Below, piece after piece: positions 1 through 8,370 of a DNA stretch of 64,000 bases. The position numbers and the translations under genes were made by a program. The stretch's first letter is position 1; each line of letters begins with the position of its first letter. The stretch comes from Pseudomonas gozinkensis. GTDB taxonomy: Bacteria; Pseudomonadota; Gammaproteobacteria; Pseudomonadales; Pseudomonadaceae. Under the pieces are notes generated by a model that worked only from the letters and a program-made list of their open reading frames with translations, was not told the DNA's origin and searched no databases. The stretch spans positions 5,455,001 through 5,519,000 of the forward strand of contig NZ_CP062253.1 of NCBI RefSeq assembly GCF_014863585.1. Direction: 5' to 3'.

Positions 1-1513
1 TGGCACAGGTGTTGGTCGTGCCGGTGGCCGGCAACTCGCCAGGTCCGTAGACCGGGTCACGGCCGTAACGGACGTCGGACGTGCTTTCCAGACCGCCAAC
101 ATGGGTCACGCCCACTTCGCCCACCAGGGTCAGACGGCTGGCGCCCATGACCTGATCGAAGAAGTGCGTCAGGGTGGTCTGGAACTGGGTGATTTCCTTG
201 CGACGATAACCGTGCAGGTCCTGGCCCGGAACACCGGTCAGCAGCGAAGCATTAGTCAGCGCGCCGCCCAGCGGACGCACACCGGCGAACAGAATGTCGG
301 TGGAGTTCAGTTGCACCGGCGCGTTCGGCCGGTAGCTGATTTCACCGCTCCACGCCGTACCGGTAGGCAGGGTGGTGGAGAAGCTCAGGCCATACAGGCG
401 GATGTCTTCAGGGTATTCGACGAAATACTTCGAGTTACCCGCCACCAGCAGCGGACCCAGCGCGGCGAACGGACCCGGCAAGGCCGCAGCGGTGTTGTAG
501 ACCGATTGCGGAGCACCGGTGGCACTGAAGATCGGTGCGCGGCTGTGATAGTTCATGAAGTACGCGCCGAACTCGGTGTCGAGCGGTTCGAACATGTACT
601 TGAGGGAAGCCCCCCACTGGCCGCTGTCGCGTGCATCGCGATCACCGCCGCGCTGGACCAGAACGCCTTCCTCGTTGACGTTGACGCCGTTGGCAGCCAA
701 TGGCCCCAGAGCAATGGCCGGGATCTGCGAGCGCTTGTTCAGCACGCGCAGGTTGTTGTCGCAGCCGTCGGCAATGATGTCCGGCTGGGAGAAGAAGGTG
801 CCGCAGTTGTCGACGACGGTCTGGTCCCACTCAAGCTGATAGAAGGCTTCGGCCGACAGGTTTTCGGTCAGGCTCTGGGACACGTAGAACATGTTGACCG
901 GGATCAGGCCTTCCTTGATCTCGGCACCCGGACGACGGAACGCGGACACGTCGATCGGGTTGATCGAGTTGATGCCGCCGCCGATGAAGGTACTTTCACC
1001 CCAGCTCACCACCTGCTTGCCCAGACGCACGGAGCCTGGCTGATCGGCGACCGAATAGTTGTGGTAGACGAAGGCGTCGAGGATCTGACCGCCGGCGGAC
1101 TTGGCGCCTTCCTTGCGGTTGTGGTCGCTGATGTCCTTGAACTCGCGGCTCTCGTCCTTCAGTTCGAAGTCGTACCAGTACTTGCCACGGACGAACACGC
1201 CGGTGTCGCCGTACTTCAGTTCGAGGTCATGGATGCCCTTGAAGATCTTCGAGAAGGTTTCGCCGCTCTTGAAGTTGGCATGACCGTCATCGGAAGTCTG
1301 GGACAGACCGTGACCGCCGTTGTTGACGCCGATGAGGTTCTTGTTCGGGCTCTGGGTGGACCAGCTGGCACCGATCGACAGGGAGGAGTCGAACTGGCCT
1401 TCGATTTCACCGACGTTGAAACTGACGCCGAATGCGGGCCCGGCGAGCGAAGAAGCAAGACTGACGGCCAGAGGCAGCTTTGCCCGGCGCCAGAACTGGT
1501 TTACTGAGGTCAT
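1..1513 (-). CDS. DUF1302 family outer-membrane protein, 3' end cut off by the window edge
   Basis: About 504 codons are visible, read leftwards and still open at base 1, so the C-terminus is missing. The start at 1513 is preceded by a GGAG ribosome site about 6 nt upstream. Residues 1-29 form a signal peptide (a run of Leu, Ala and Ser ending in GPAFG). The mature part is rich in Gly, Asn, Tyr and alternating hydrophobic strands, as expected of a beta-barrel. Known for the family: DUF1302 proteins are Pseudomonas outer-membrane proteins of roughly 550-650 residues, usually paired with a DUF1329 gene, which would lie beyond the left edge. The acyl-CoA ligase gene just upstream on the same strand fits a role in hydrophobic substrate uptake. 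That role is inferred. Confidence 0.85.
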   Translation of the reverse strand, partial: MTSVNQFWRRAKLPLAVSLASSLAGPAFGVSFNVGEIEGQFDSSLSIGASWSTQSPNKNLIGVNNGGHGLSQTSDDGHANFKSGETFSKIFKGIHDLELKYGDTGVFVRGKYWYDFELKDESREFKDISDHNRKEGAKSAGGQILDAFVYHNYSVADQPGSVRLGKQVVSWGESTFIGGGINSINPIDVSAFRRPGAEIKEGLIPVNMFYVSQSLTENLSAEAFYQLEWDQTVVDNCGTFFSQPDIIADGCDNNLRVLNKRSQIPAIALGPLAANGVNVNEEGVLVQRGGDRDARDSGQWGASLKYMFEPLDTEFGAYFMNYHSRAPIFSATGAPQSVYNTAAALPGPFAALGPLLVAGNSKYFVEYPEDIRLYGLSFSTTLPTGTAWSGEISYRPNAPVQLNSTDILFAGVRPLGGALTNASLLTGVPGQDLHGYRRKEITQFQTTLTHFFDQVMGASRLTLVGEVGVTHVGGLESTSDVRYGRDPVYGPGELPATGTTNTCA

Positions 1514-1849
1514 CGACGCTACTCCATGTGCATTATTGTTATGGCAGTGAGTACTTTTAAAAACGCCTGAAGGACCGGGCGCCAGAGGCTTCCCGAAATC
1601 GCTTCAATGTTGCATCGCCCCGTTTGTGCGTGTGCCCCGTTCTTAAAAATCCTTGAGCGGACTATAGCCAGCAGGTGGTACTGCTTGATCCCTCTAAAGT
1701 GTGATTTGCAGCTGCCGGCCACTCTGGAACAGTCCTTTCGCCAGTCCGACGCATGTCGGCACCGCAAGGATGGCTGAAAATTCGGATTTCACAAGCCAAG
1801 CGCTTGCTTGGTGGGTCTGGCGCGCCGTTTTCGGCGCGCCAGGGGACGC
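1514..1849. other. Non-coding gap upstream of the DUF1302 gene
   Basis: I see no gene in these 336 bases. The right end holds a perfect 10-bp stem with a 6-nt loop (1817-1842, arms CTGGCGCGCC and GGCGCGCCAG). It lies just past the stop of the acyl-CoA ligase gene and may terminate its transcript, but no T-run follows on that strand. Next to it, 1796-1811 is a dyad with CCAAGC and GCTTGG arms around GCTT, a shape common in TetR-family operators. It could control the leftward promoter of the DUF1302 gene. Confidence 0.4.
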
Positions 1850-3532
1850 TCAGAGCGTCGAGAGGAAGGTGCTGTTGTTGGCCTGCCATTCGGTGATGTC
1901 TAGGCGGATGCGCTTCTTGTCGAGCTTGCCGACACTGGTCTTGGGAATTTCAGTAACAAGCGCGATCTGGCTCGGGATTGCCCACTTGCTCAAGTGCCCC
2001 AGTTCAACGAACGGCTTGAGGTGTTCCTTGAGCTCGCGTGCCCCGATGGCATGCCCTTCGCGGACCACCAGCAAGGCAAACGGACGCTCGCCCCACTGCG
2101 GATCGGCGATGCCCACCACTGCTACTTCACGTACCGCGACGTGGCGGCTGATCAGGTCTTCGAGGTCCAATGAAGAGATCCATTCGCCACCGGTCTTGAT
2201 CACGTCCTTGATCCGGTCGCGGATGTCGATCACGCCCATGCTGTCCAGCGTGGCGACATCACCGGTGTGCAACCAGCCGCCAGACCACAGCTCGGCGCCC
2301 TTCTGCGGCTCGTTGAAATAACCCTCGGTCAGCCATGGCGCACGCAGCACCAGTTCGCCCTGGGTTTCGCCGTCGGCCGGGAGGAAATTCCCCTCGGTGT
2401 CGACGATCGCCGCCTCAACCAGTGGCCCCGGCACGCCAGCCTTGATCCGGTAGGTGGTGCGCTCGTCTTCGCTGCCCGCCATCAACTCATCGTTGAGGTG
2501 CGCGCACGAAACCAATGGCCCGGTTTCCGACATGCCGTAGGCGGCCGTCAGTTGAATGCCCTTGCTCTTGGCCGTTTCATACAGGGAACGATTGAGCGCA
2601 CTGCCGCCAATGACGATTTTCCAGCCGCCGAAATCAGTGCCTTGCGCGCCCTTGGCGTTGAGCACCATCTGCAGGATGGTCGGCACGCAATGGGAGAACG
2701 TGACCTTTTCCTTGCGCCACAACTCGACCAGAAACTCCGGGTCATAACGTCCCGGGTAGACCTGCTTGAGCCCCAGCATCGTCGCCACGTATGGCAGGCC
2801 CCACGCATGCACGTGGAACATCGGGGTGATCGGCATGTACACGTCGTTGGTGCCCAGCAGCCGCACGCTGTCGATGGCGCCCATGATGGTCGATACACCC
2901 ATGGTGTGCAGCACCAGTTGCCGATGGGTGAAGTACACGCCTTTCGGATTGCCGGTGGTGCCCGTGGTGTAGAACGTGGTGGCGACCGAGTTTTCGTCGA
3001 AATCCTCGAAATCGTACTGTGGACTCGCGGCTGCCAGCAGCTGCTCGTACTCGCCGACCAGATTCGGCAGATCGGCGGTCTTTTCCGGCAGATCGGTCAG
3101 CAGCAGGGTTTTATCCACCGTGGTCAGGTGCGGTGCGATGGCCTGGTACAGCCCCACGAATTCGCTGTTGACCAGCACGAAGCGGTCCTCGGCGTGGTTC
3201 ATGGTGTAGAGGATCTGCTCAGGTGACAGGCGCACGTTGATGGTGTGGATCACCGCACCGATCATCGGAATTGCAAACATGCATTCGAGGTAGCGATGGC
3301 TGTCCCAGTCCATCACCGCCACGGTATCACCGGCCTTGACCCCGGCCGCCGTCAGCACGTTGGCCAGCCGCGCGACCCGCTCGATCAGGGTCGGGTAGCT
3401 GTAGCGCAACTGGTCACGGTAGATGATCTCGCGGGTTTTCTCGTAACGGGCGCCCGACATCAGCAGCCGTTTGATCAGCAGTGGATACTGGTACGCCCCT
3501 TCGGCGGGCGGAATAACGCGAGTCTGCAACAT
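1850..3532 (-). CDS. Fatty-acid--CoA ligase (AMP-forming, AlkK-like)
   Basis: This 560-residue acyl-adenylate-forming enzyme should activate a medium- or long-chain fatty acid with ATP and CoA. Visible motifs are the P-loop YTTGTTGNPKG (188-198), YGMSETGP (332-339), the TGD aspartate (423-425), the hinge DRIKDVIKTGGEWIS (439-453) and the catalytic lysine in KTSVGKLDKK (K536). Length and motifs fit the AlkK branch of ligases rather than FadD1. It is transcribed towards the DUF1302 gene, from which it is separated by 336 bases including a strong hairpin. The exact chain-length preference cannot be read from sequence. Confidence 0.9.
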   Translation of the reverse strand: MLQTRVIPPAEGAYQYPLLIKRLLMSGARYEKTREIIYRDQLRYSYPTLIERVARLANVLTAAGVKAGDTVAVMDWDSHRYLECMFAIPMIGAVIHTINVRLSPEQILYTMNHAEDRFVLVNSEFVGLYQAIAPHLTTVDKTLLLTDLPEKTADLPNLVGEYEQLLAAASPQYDFEDFDENSVATTFYTTGTTGNPKGVYFTHRQLVLHTMGVSTIMGAIDSVRLLGTNDVYMPITPMFHVHAWGLPYVATMLGLKQVYPGRYDPEFLVELWRKEKVTFSHCVPTILQMVLNAKGAQGTDFGGWKIVIGGSALNRSLYETAKSKGIQLTAAYGMSETGPLVSCAHLNDELMAGSEDERTTYRIKAGVPGPLVEAAIVDTEGNFLPADGETQGELVLRAPWLTEGYFNEPQKGAELWSGGWLHTGDVATLDSMGVIDIRDRIKDVIKTGGEWISSLDLEDLISRHVAVREVAVVGIADPQWGERPFALLVVREGHAIGARELKEHLKPFVELGHLSKWAIPSQIALVTEIPKTSVGKLDKKRIRLDITEWQANNSTFLSTL

Positions 3533-3688
3533 AAGAATCCCTTTTCTGACTGCACGGTGTTGGCTTTGGAGTTTCGTACTCTAGAACCGTTATACGTCAG
3601 CCAAATCAGCCAAAGGAATGATTTGCAGAGCCGTACAAATGCTAGCTTTGCGCCAGCATTTGCCGAGCCAGGTGACACCGCAGAAGGA

Positions 3689-4318
3689 TCAATGCATCTC
3701 GGTGAACGCGAGTTTCACGCCGATGGCGATCAGCACGGCGCCCATGGTGCGGTCGAACCAGTGGCCCATGCGGGCGAAACCGGCGCGCACACGCTGCTGG
3801 CTGAACAGCATGGCCACCAGGCAGAACCAGGTGGCAGTCGCAACGGCCAGGTAAATGCCGTAACCGGCCTGCACAGTCAGCGGGGTGTGCGGGTTGATCA
3901 CCACGGTGAACAGTGACAGGAAGAACAGCGTGGCTTTCGGGTTCAGGCCATTGGTCACGAAACCCGAAGTGAAGGCGCCACGGGCGGTGCGCTCGCCGGC
4001 CTCTTTGTGCAGATCATCGGTCACGGTTTTCGCCGGTTGCGCGCGCAGGGCCTTGAAGCCGATGTACAGCAGGTAGGCGGCGGCCGCCCATTTCAAGGCG
4101 TTGAACAACACGATCGATTGGGAAACGATCAGGCCGATCCCCAGCAGCGAATAACCGACGTGCAGGAAAATCGCCGTGCCCACGCCCAACGCGGTCCAGG
4201 TCCCGGCGCGTCGACCATGGGTCACGCTTTCGCGCACCACTACGGCGAAATCAGGACCGGGGCTGGCGACGGCCAACAGGTGGATCAGGGCAACGGTCAA
4301 GAATTCGGTCCAGTACAT
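3689..4318 (-). CDS. LysE/RhtB family amino-acid exporter
   Basis: The 209-residue protein is an inner-membrane exporter of the LysE superfamily, which pumps amino acids or their derivatives out of the cell. The family signature SPGPDF is at residues 19-24 in the first membrane segment, followed by about five more hydrophobic segments. The reading frame extends 24 codons further upstream. The start at 4318 (MYWTEF) is chosen because AAAGGAG lies 5-6 nt before it and the family signature then falls in its usual place. It is divergent from the 2-hydroxyacid dehydrogenase gene. The substrate is not predictable from sequence. Confidence 0.88.
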   Translation of the reverse strand: MYWTEFLTVALIHLLAVASPGPDFAVVVRESVTHGRRAGTWTALGVGTAIFLHVGYSLLGIGLIVSQSIVLFNALKWAAAAYLLYIGFKALRAQPAKTVTDDLHKEAGERTARGAFTSGFVTNGLNPKATLFFLSLFTVVINPHTPLTVQAGYGIYLAVATATWFCLVAMLFSQQRVRAGFARMGHWFDRTMGAVLIAIGVKLAFTEMH

Positions 4319-4409
4319 GGGGGCTCCTTTCGGCCAAGCGTAACGAGTTGTTTCATCTGGTAGGCTCGGCAGATTACGCCTTCCCTTCAAAGCACAACAG
4401 GTACAGTTG

Positions 4410-5375
4410 ATGACGAACGCCCACCGCGCCGTATTCCTCGATCACCCGTCGCTGGATCTTGGCGATCTCGATCTGAGTCCTTTGCGTGACTGTTTCAGCG
4501 ATCTGCAACTGTTCGCCCAGACGTTGCCTGGGCAGGTGAGCGAACGCCTGCAAGGGGCGACCGTGGCGATCAGCAACAAGATCCTGATCGACGCCGCCGC
4601 CATGGCCGCCAACCCACAGTTGAAGCTGATCCTGATCACCGCCACCGGCACCAACAACGTCGATCTGGCCGCCGCCCGTGCCCACGGCATCACCGTATGC
4701 AACTGCCAGGGTTACGGCACGCCATCGGTGGCGCAACACACGATCATGCTGCTGCTCAACCTCGCCACACGCCTGGCCGATTATCAGAAAGCCGTCGGTG
4801 AAGGCCGCTGGCAGCAGGCGAAACAGTTCTGCCTGCTGGATTACCCGATTGTCGAACTGGAAGGCAAAACCCTCGGCTTGCTGGGTCATGGCGAACTCGG
4901 CGGCGCGGTCGCGCGTCTGGCCGAAGCCTTCGGCATGCGCGTGTTGCTGGGGCAGATTCCGGGGCGCCCGGCTCGTCCGGATCGTCTGCCGCTGGAAGAA
5001 CTGCTGCCGCAGATCGACGCCCTTACCCTGCACTGCCCGCTCAACGAGCACACCCGGCACTTCATCGGCGCCCGCGAACTGGCGTCCATGAAACCCGGCG
5101 CCTTTGTGGTCAACACCGCCCGTGGCGGGCTGATCGACGAGCAAGCACTGGCCGATGCCCTGCGCAGCGGTCATCTGGGCGGCGCGGCCACCGATGTGTT
5201 GAGCGTCGAACCACCGACCAATGGCAATCCGCTACTGGCCGCCGACATCCCGCGCCTGATCGTCACCCCGCACAACGCCTGGGGCAGCCGCGAAGCGCGG
5301 CAGCGTATCGTCGGCCAACTGGTCGAAAACACCCAGGCGTTCTACAGCGGTAAGGCGCTGCGGGTCGTCAGTTGA
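4410..5375 (+). CDS. hprA: D-2-hydroxyacid dehydrogenase (hydroxypyruvate/glycerate dehydrogenase type)
   Basis: This 321-residue NAD(P)-dependent enzyme should reduce a 2-oxoacid such as hydroxypyruvate or glyoxylate to the D-hydroxyacid. The nucleotide-binding GHGELG is at 159-164 and the catalytic triad of the family is present: Arg238 in TARGG, Glu267 in SVEPP, His288 in TPHNA. A TTG codon stands immediately before the chosen ATG, so the start could be one codon earlier. The symbol hprA follows common usage for the Pseudomonas orthologue. The exact substrate within the family is inferred. rsmC follows 33 nt downstream on the same strand. Confidence 0.85.
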   Translation: MTNAHRAVFLDHPSLDLGDLDLSPLRDCFSDLQLFAQTLPGQVSERLQGATVAISNKILIDAAAMAANPQLKLILITATGTNNVDLAAARAHGITVCNCQGYGTPSVAQHTIMLLLNLATRLADYQKAVGEGRWQQAKQFCLLDYPIVELEGKTLGLLGHGELGGAVARLAEAFGMRVLLGQIPGRPARPDRLPLEELLPQIDALTLHCPLNEHTRHFIGARELASMKPGAFVVNTARGGLIDEQALADALRSGHLGGAATDVLSVEPPTNGNPLLAADIPRLIVTPHNAWGSREARQRIVGQLVENTQAFYSGKALRVVS

Positions 5376-5408
5376 TAAACTGCGGCACTTTTTTTCACAG
5401 GAGCAGTT

Positions 5409-6407
5409 ATGGATCCGCGCAGTGAAGTACTGCTTCGTCAGGCCGAGTCATTCCAGGGTTCGGTGTTGCTGGCCGGTTTGCCTGCCGATGATCTGCTGGG
5501 GCGGCTGCCCGATGCGTTTGGCTGGTGCTGGCACGCCGGCGATCAGGCCGCACTCGATGCGCGTTTCGAAGGGCGTAGCCATTTTGGCGTGAACGTGCCG
5601 GACCGCTCGTTCGACACCGCCGTGGTGTTCCTGCCCAAGGCCAAGGACCTGACCGATTACATCCTCAATGCCGTGGCTGCGCGCCTGGCCGGGCGTGAGG
5701 TGTATCTGGTCGGGGAAAAACGCAGCGGTATCGAAGGCGCCTCCAAACAGCTCAACCCGTTCGGCAAGCCGCGCAAGCTCGACAGCGCGCGCCATTGCCA
5801 GCTGTGGCAAGTGACCGTGGCCAACGCCCCGGAAGCCAAGCCGCTGGAAAGCCTGGCGCAGACCTACGAACTGCCTCTGGCCGAAGGCCCATTGAAAGTC
5901 ATCAGCCTGCCGGGCGTGTTCAGCCACGGCCGACTGGATCGCGGCAGCGCCCTGCTGCTGGAACATCTGGACAAACTGCCGAGCGGCCATCTGCTGGATT
6001 TCGGTTGCGGTGCTGGCGTGCTCGGTGCGGCGGTCAAACGTCGCTATCCGCACAATCAGGTCACGTTGCTCGACGTCGACGCATTCGCTGCCGCCAGCAG
6101 TCGCCTGACGTTGGCCGCCAACGGTCTGGAAGCCGAGGTGCTGACCGGTGACGGGATCGACGCCGCACCAATGGGTTTGAACGCGATTCTGAGCAATCCG
6201 CCGTTCCATGTCGGCGTGCACACCGATTATTTCGCCACCGAAAACTTGCTGCGAAAAGCGGCCAAACATCTGAAAAACGGCGGCGAACTTCGGCTGGTCG
6301 CCAACAGCTTCCTGAAGTATCAACCACTGATCGAAGAGCATCTCGGGGTCTGCGCGATCAAGGCAGAAGGCAACGGATTCCGGATTTACCGGGCCAAGCG
6401 CGGCTGA
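5409..6407 (+). CDS. rsmC: 16S rRNA (guanine(1207)-N2)-methyltransferase RsmC
   Basis: This 332-residue, SAM-dependent enzyme methylates G1207 of 16S rRNA in assembled 30S subunits. It has the two-domain layout of RsmC: a degenerate N-terminal methyltransferase domain (about 1-160) and an active C-terminal one. The SAM motif DFGCGAG is at 197-203 and the guanine N2-methylase signature NPPF at 263-266. A short SD (CAGGAG) precedes the ATG at 5409. The gene may be co-transcribed with hprA. It ends just before a 22-bp palindrome and the manganese riboswitch of the next gene. Confidence 0.93.
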   Translation: MDPRSEVLLRQAESFQGSVLLAGLPADDLLGRLPDAFGWCWHAGDQAALDARFEGRSHFGVNVPDRSFDTAVVFLPKAKDLTDYILNAVAARLAGREVYLVGEKRSGIEGASKQLNPFGKPRKLDSARHCQLWQVTVANAPEAKPLESLAQTYELPLAEGPLKVISLPGVFSHGRLDRGSALLLEHLDKLPSGHLLDFGCGAGVLGAAVKRRYPHNQVTLLDVDAFAAASSRLTLAANGLEAEVLTGDGIDAAPMGLNAILSNPPFHVGVHTDYFATENLLRKAAKHLKNGGELRLVANSFLKYQPLIEEHLGVCAIKAEGNGFRIYRAKRG

Positions 6408-6426
6408 AAATTAGCACTTGCCGAAT

Positions 6427-6448
6427 GGATTCTGCCTAGGCAGAATCC
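6427..6448. promoter_or_regulatory. 22-bp perfect palindrome between rsmC and the manganese riboswitch
   Basis: The half-site GGATTCTGCCT is followed at once by its reverse complement. It has no T-run, so it is a poor intrinsic terminator for rsmC. It overlaps a possible weak promoter (TTGCCG 6419-6424, 16-bp spacer, CAGAAT 6441-6446) that would start transcription just before the riboswitch. It could therefore be a protein operator on top of RNA-level control. Function is inferred from position only. Confidence 0.4.
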
Positions 6449-6453
6449 GCTCC

Positions 6454-6655
6454 GTCCTAGGGGAGTAGTCTCCCACGAGCGCCAAGCTCGTCCGGCATAC
6501 GTCAACATACTTGATCCTCAGATCATGGCGTATGCGACCCAAGCGTCCGCAGCAGACGGATCGCAGGGTTTGACAAGACCTATGACACGCACACCTTACC
6601 CGGGGCGGGAAGGCTGTACGTGTCATAGCCGTGTCGACCCGCCCCTTAGGAAATC
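6454..6655 (+). promoter_or_regulatory. yybP-ykoY manganese riboswitch and expression platform
   Basis: The two conserved loop sequences of this Mn2+ aptamer are present: GGGGAGTAG (6460-6468) and TCAACATACT (6502-6511). P1 can form between GTCCTAGG (6454-6461) and CCTATGAC (6579-6586), with one mismatch. The 3' strand of P1 also lies in TATGACAC (6581-6588), which is the exact complement of GTGTCATA (6620-6627). That second segment sits inside another perfect 8-bp hairpin, GGGGCGGG (6602-6609) with CCCGCCCC (6638-6645), which ends 2 nt before the ribosome site AGGAA. The alternative pairings look like a ligand-dependent switch. The downstream gene is a predicted Mn exporter, the usual target of this class. 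Confidence 0.85.
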
Positions 6656-6658
6656 CTG

Positions 6659-7243
6659 ATGCTGGACTCGTTACTCGTTCCCACCGCAATCGTTGCCTTG
6701 GCCGAAATCGGCGACAAGACGCAATTGCTCGCGCTGATTCTCGCCGCTCGCTTCCGCAAACCCTGGCCGATCATCGCCGGTATCGTGGCTGCGACCCTGG
6801 CCAACCACGCGGCAGCCGGTGCGGTCGGCGCCTGGTTCGGCAGTTTCTTCTCCGATTCCGTCCTTCACTGGATTCTTGCCGCGAGCTTTGCCGCCACCGC
6901 TCTGTGGACACTGGTCCCGGACAAGATGGACGACGATGAAGCCAGCACCGCCCGCAAGTTCGGGCCATTCCTGACCACGCTGATTGCGTTCTTCCTCGCG
7001 GAAATCGGTGACAAGACCCAGATCGCCACCGTGATGCTGGCAGCGCAGTACCCGGAACTGTGGCTGGTGATCATCGGTACGACGGCGGGCATGTTGATCG
7101 CCAATGTGCCAGTGGTACTGGCGGGTAATTTTGCGGCGGAGAAACTGCCGCTGACCCTGATCCGTCGACTGGCCGCCTCGGCGTTCCTGATCCTGGCGAT
7201 CGTTGCGGTGTACAAGGCGATGCAGAGCAGCGGCTGGGTTTGA
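6659..7243 (+). CDS. TMEM165/GDT1 (UPF0016) family manganese exporter
   Basis: The 194-residue inner-membrane protein has two homologous halves, each with the family signature EIGDKTQ (residues 16-22 and 115-121). These acidic motifs form the cation path in the GDT1/MneA family. Six hydrophobic segments are expected, three per half, joined by an acidic loop (about 86-98). Bacterial members characterised in Vibrio (MneA) export Mn2+. The yybP-ykoY riboswitch in the leader supports induction by excess manganese. The protein is full length. A strong hairpin follows the stop. Confidence 0.9.
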   Translation: MLDSLLVPTAIVALAEIGDKTQLLALILAARFRKPWPIIAGIVAATLANHAAAGAVGAWFGSFFSDSVLHWILAASFAATALWTLVPDKMDDDEASTARKFGPFLTTLIAFFLAEIGDKTQIATVMLAAQYPELWLVIIGTTAGMLIANVPVVLAGNFAAEKLPLTLIRRLAASAFLILAIVAVYKAMQSSGWV

Positions 7244-7252
7244 TTTCGGCCA

Positions 7253-7281
7253 GTCGCTCCCACACTCGGTGTGGGAGCGAC
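7253..7281. terminator. Bidirectional hairpin between the Mn exporter and the M48 protease
   Basis: A perfect 13-bp stem (GTCGCTCCCACAC and its complement) with a TCG loop sits between two convergent genes. It lacks a clear T-run on either side. The arm GTGTGGGAGCGAC resembles the head of Pseudomonas REP elements, so it may be a single REP hairpin used as terminator. Confidence 0.6.
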
Positions 7282-7288
7282 CATTGAT

Positions 7289-8107
7289 TCAGGACTTGGG
7301 CGCTTTCTCGTAAAGCGGCATGACCTTCGGAATCGCCGCCTGCAAGGCAGCCGTGCGACTGCTGGAAGACGGGTGAGTGCTCATGAACTCTGGCGGGGCG
7401 CCTTCAGAAGCCTTGCTCATCTTGTTCCAGAGGGTGATCGCTGCGTTCGGGTTGTAACCCGCACGCGCAGCCAGCTCCAGACCAATCAGGTCGGCCTCGT
7501 TCTCGTTGGCGCGGCTGTTGGGCAGCGTCATGCCGTAGTTGGCCACGGTGTCGGCCAGCGCCAGACTGTCCTGACCCAGGCCGAGCAACGCACCCGCGCC
7601 CTGCTTGGCCATTTCGATGCCATAGGCCTTGGACATTGCTTCACGACCGTGCTCGCGCAGGGCATGGGCGATTTCATGGCCCATAACCGCGGCGATTTCA
7701 TCGTCGGTGAGTTTCAGGCTGTCGATCAGCCCGGTGTAGAAAATGATCTTGCCGCCAGGGCCACAGTTGGCGTTGAGCTCGTCGCTCTTGATCAGGTTCA
7801 CCTCCCACTTCCATTGCGCCGCGTCCGGACGGAAGTTCGGCGCCTGGGCGATCAAGCGGTTGGCAATCGCCTGAACGCGCTTGGCATCGTTGCTGGTCTT
7901 GTCCAGCACGCCTTTGCTGGACGCTTCGCCCACGGTCTTCTGATAGGACTGGGCATACATCTGGTCGACCTCTTGCGAGGACAGCATGCTGAACATGTAC
8001 TGCTTGCGTTCCACGCCCACGGCACCGCCGCTGGTGGTGTTGACCGACTGACAGCCGGCCAGCAACAGCGCTGCGCTCAGTGCACTTACAACCAATGTCT
8101 TGTTCAT
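7289..8107 (-). CDS. M48 family zinc metalloprotease, lipoprotein (LoiP/YcaL-like)
   Basis: The 272-residue protein begins with a lipoprotein signal peptide; the lipobox LLAGC places the lipidated cysteine at C19. The zinc site HEIAH is at 144-148 and the third ligand lies in ENEAD (202-206), both typical of M48 peptidases with a soluble periplasmic domain. Relatives such as LoiP degrade misfolded envelope proteins. Asp does not follow the lipid cysteine (QS does), so outer-membrane location is expected. It is a single-gene unit, convergent with the Mn exporter gene. Confidence 0.9.
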   Translation of the reverse strand: MNKTLVVSALSAALLLAGCQSVNTTSGGAVGVERKQYMFSMLSSQEVDQMYAQSYQKTVGEASSKGVLDKTSNDAKRVQAIANRLIAQAPNFRPDAAQWKWEVNLIKSDELNANCGPGGKIIFYTGLIDSLKLTDDEIAAVMGHEIAHALREHGREAMSKAYGIEMAKQGAGALLGLGQDSLALADTVANYGMTLPNSRANENEADLIGLELAARAGYNPNAAITLWNKMSKASEGAPPEFMSTHPSSSSRTAALQAAIPKVMPLYEKAPKS

Positions 8108-8370
8108 TCAAAAGCTCCCTGAAAACCTGCCGCGTATCCTAGGCGGGTAATTGTATCGACGCCAGATACAACGGACGTGTTGCACGCACTTTCAGAAGTC
8201 GCCCGCCAGCATTGTAGGAAAAAATTCACATCCACCGCCGGGCCCTCTGCAACTGCGTCGCGCACTGATCCATTTGCGACATCCGGCTCCAATTCCACGC
8301 ACCTTGCCTCATGGCGCAATAGTGGCTGCCGATACAGCAGCGCAGACGTCCTCTCGCGTGCGGAGCTCCC

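Noticed and set aside
101..1507. A 468-codon plus-strand frame
   Set aside because: It is the antisense shadow of the DUF1302 gene, whose signal peptide, ribosome site and composition are convincing.
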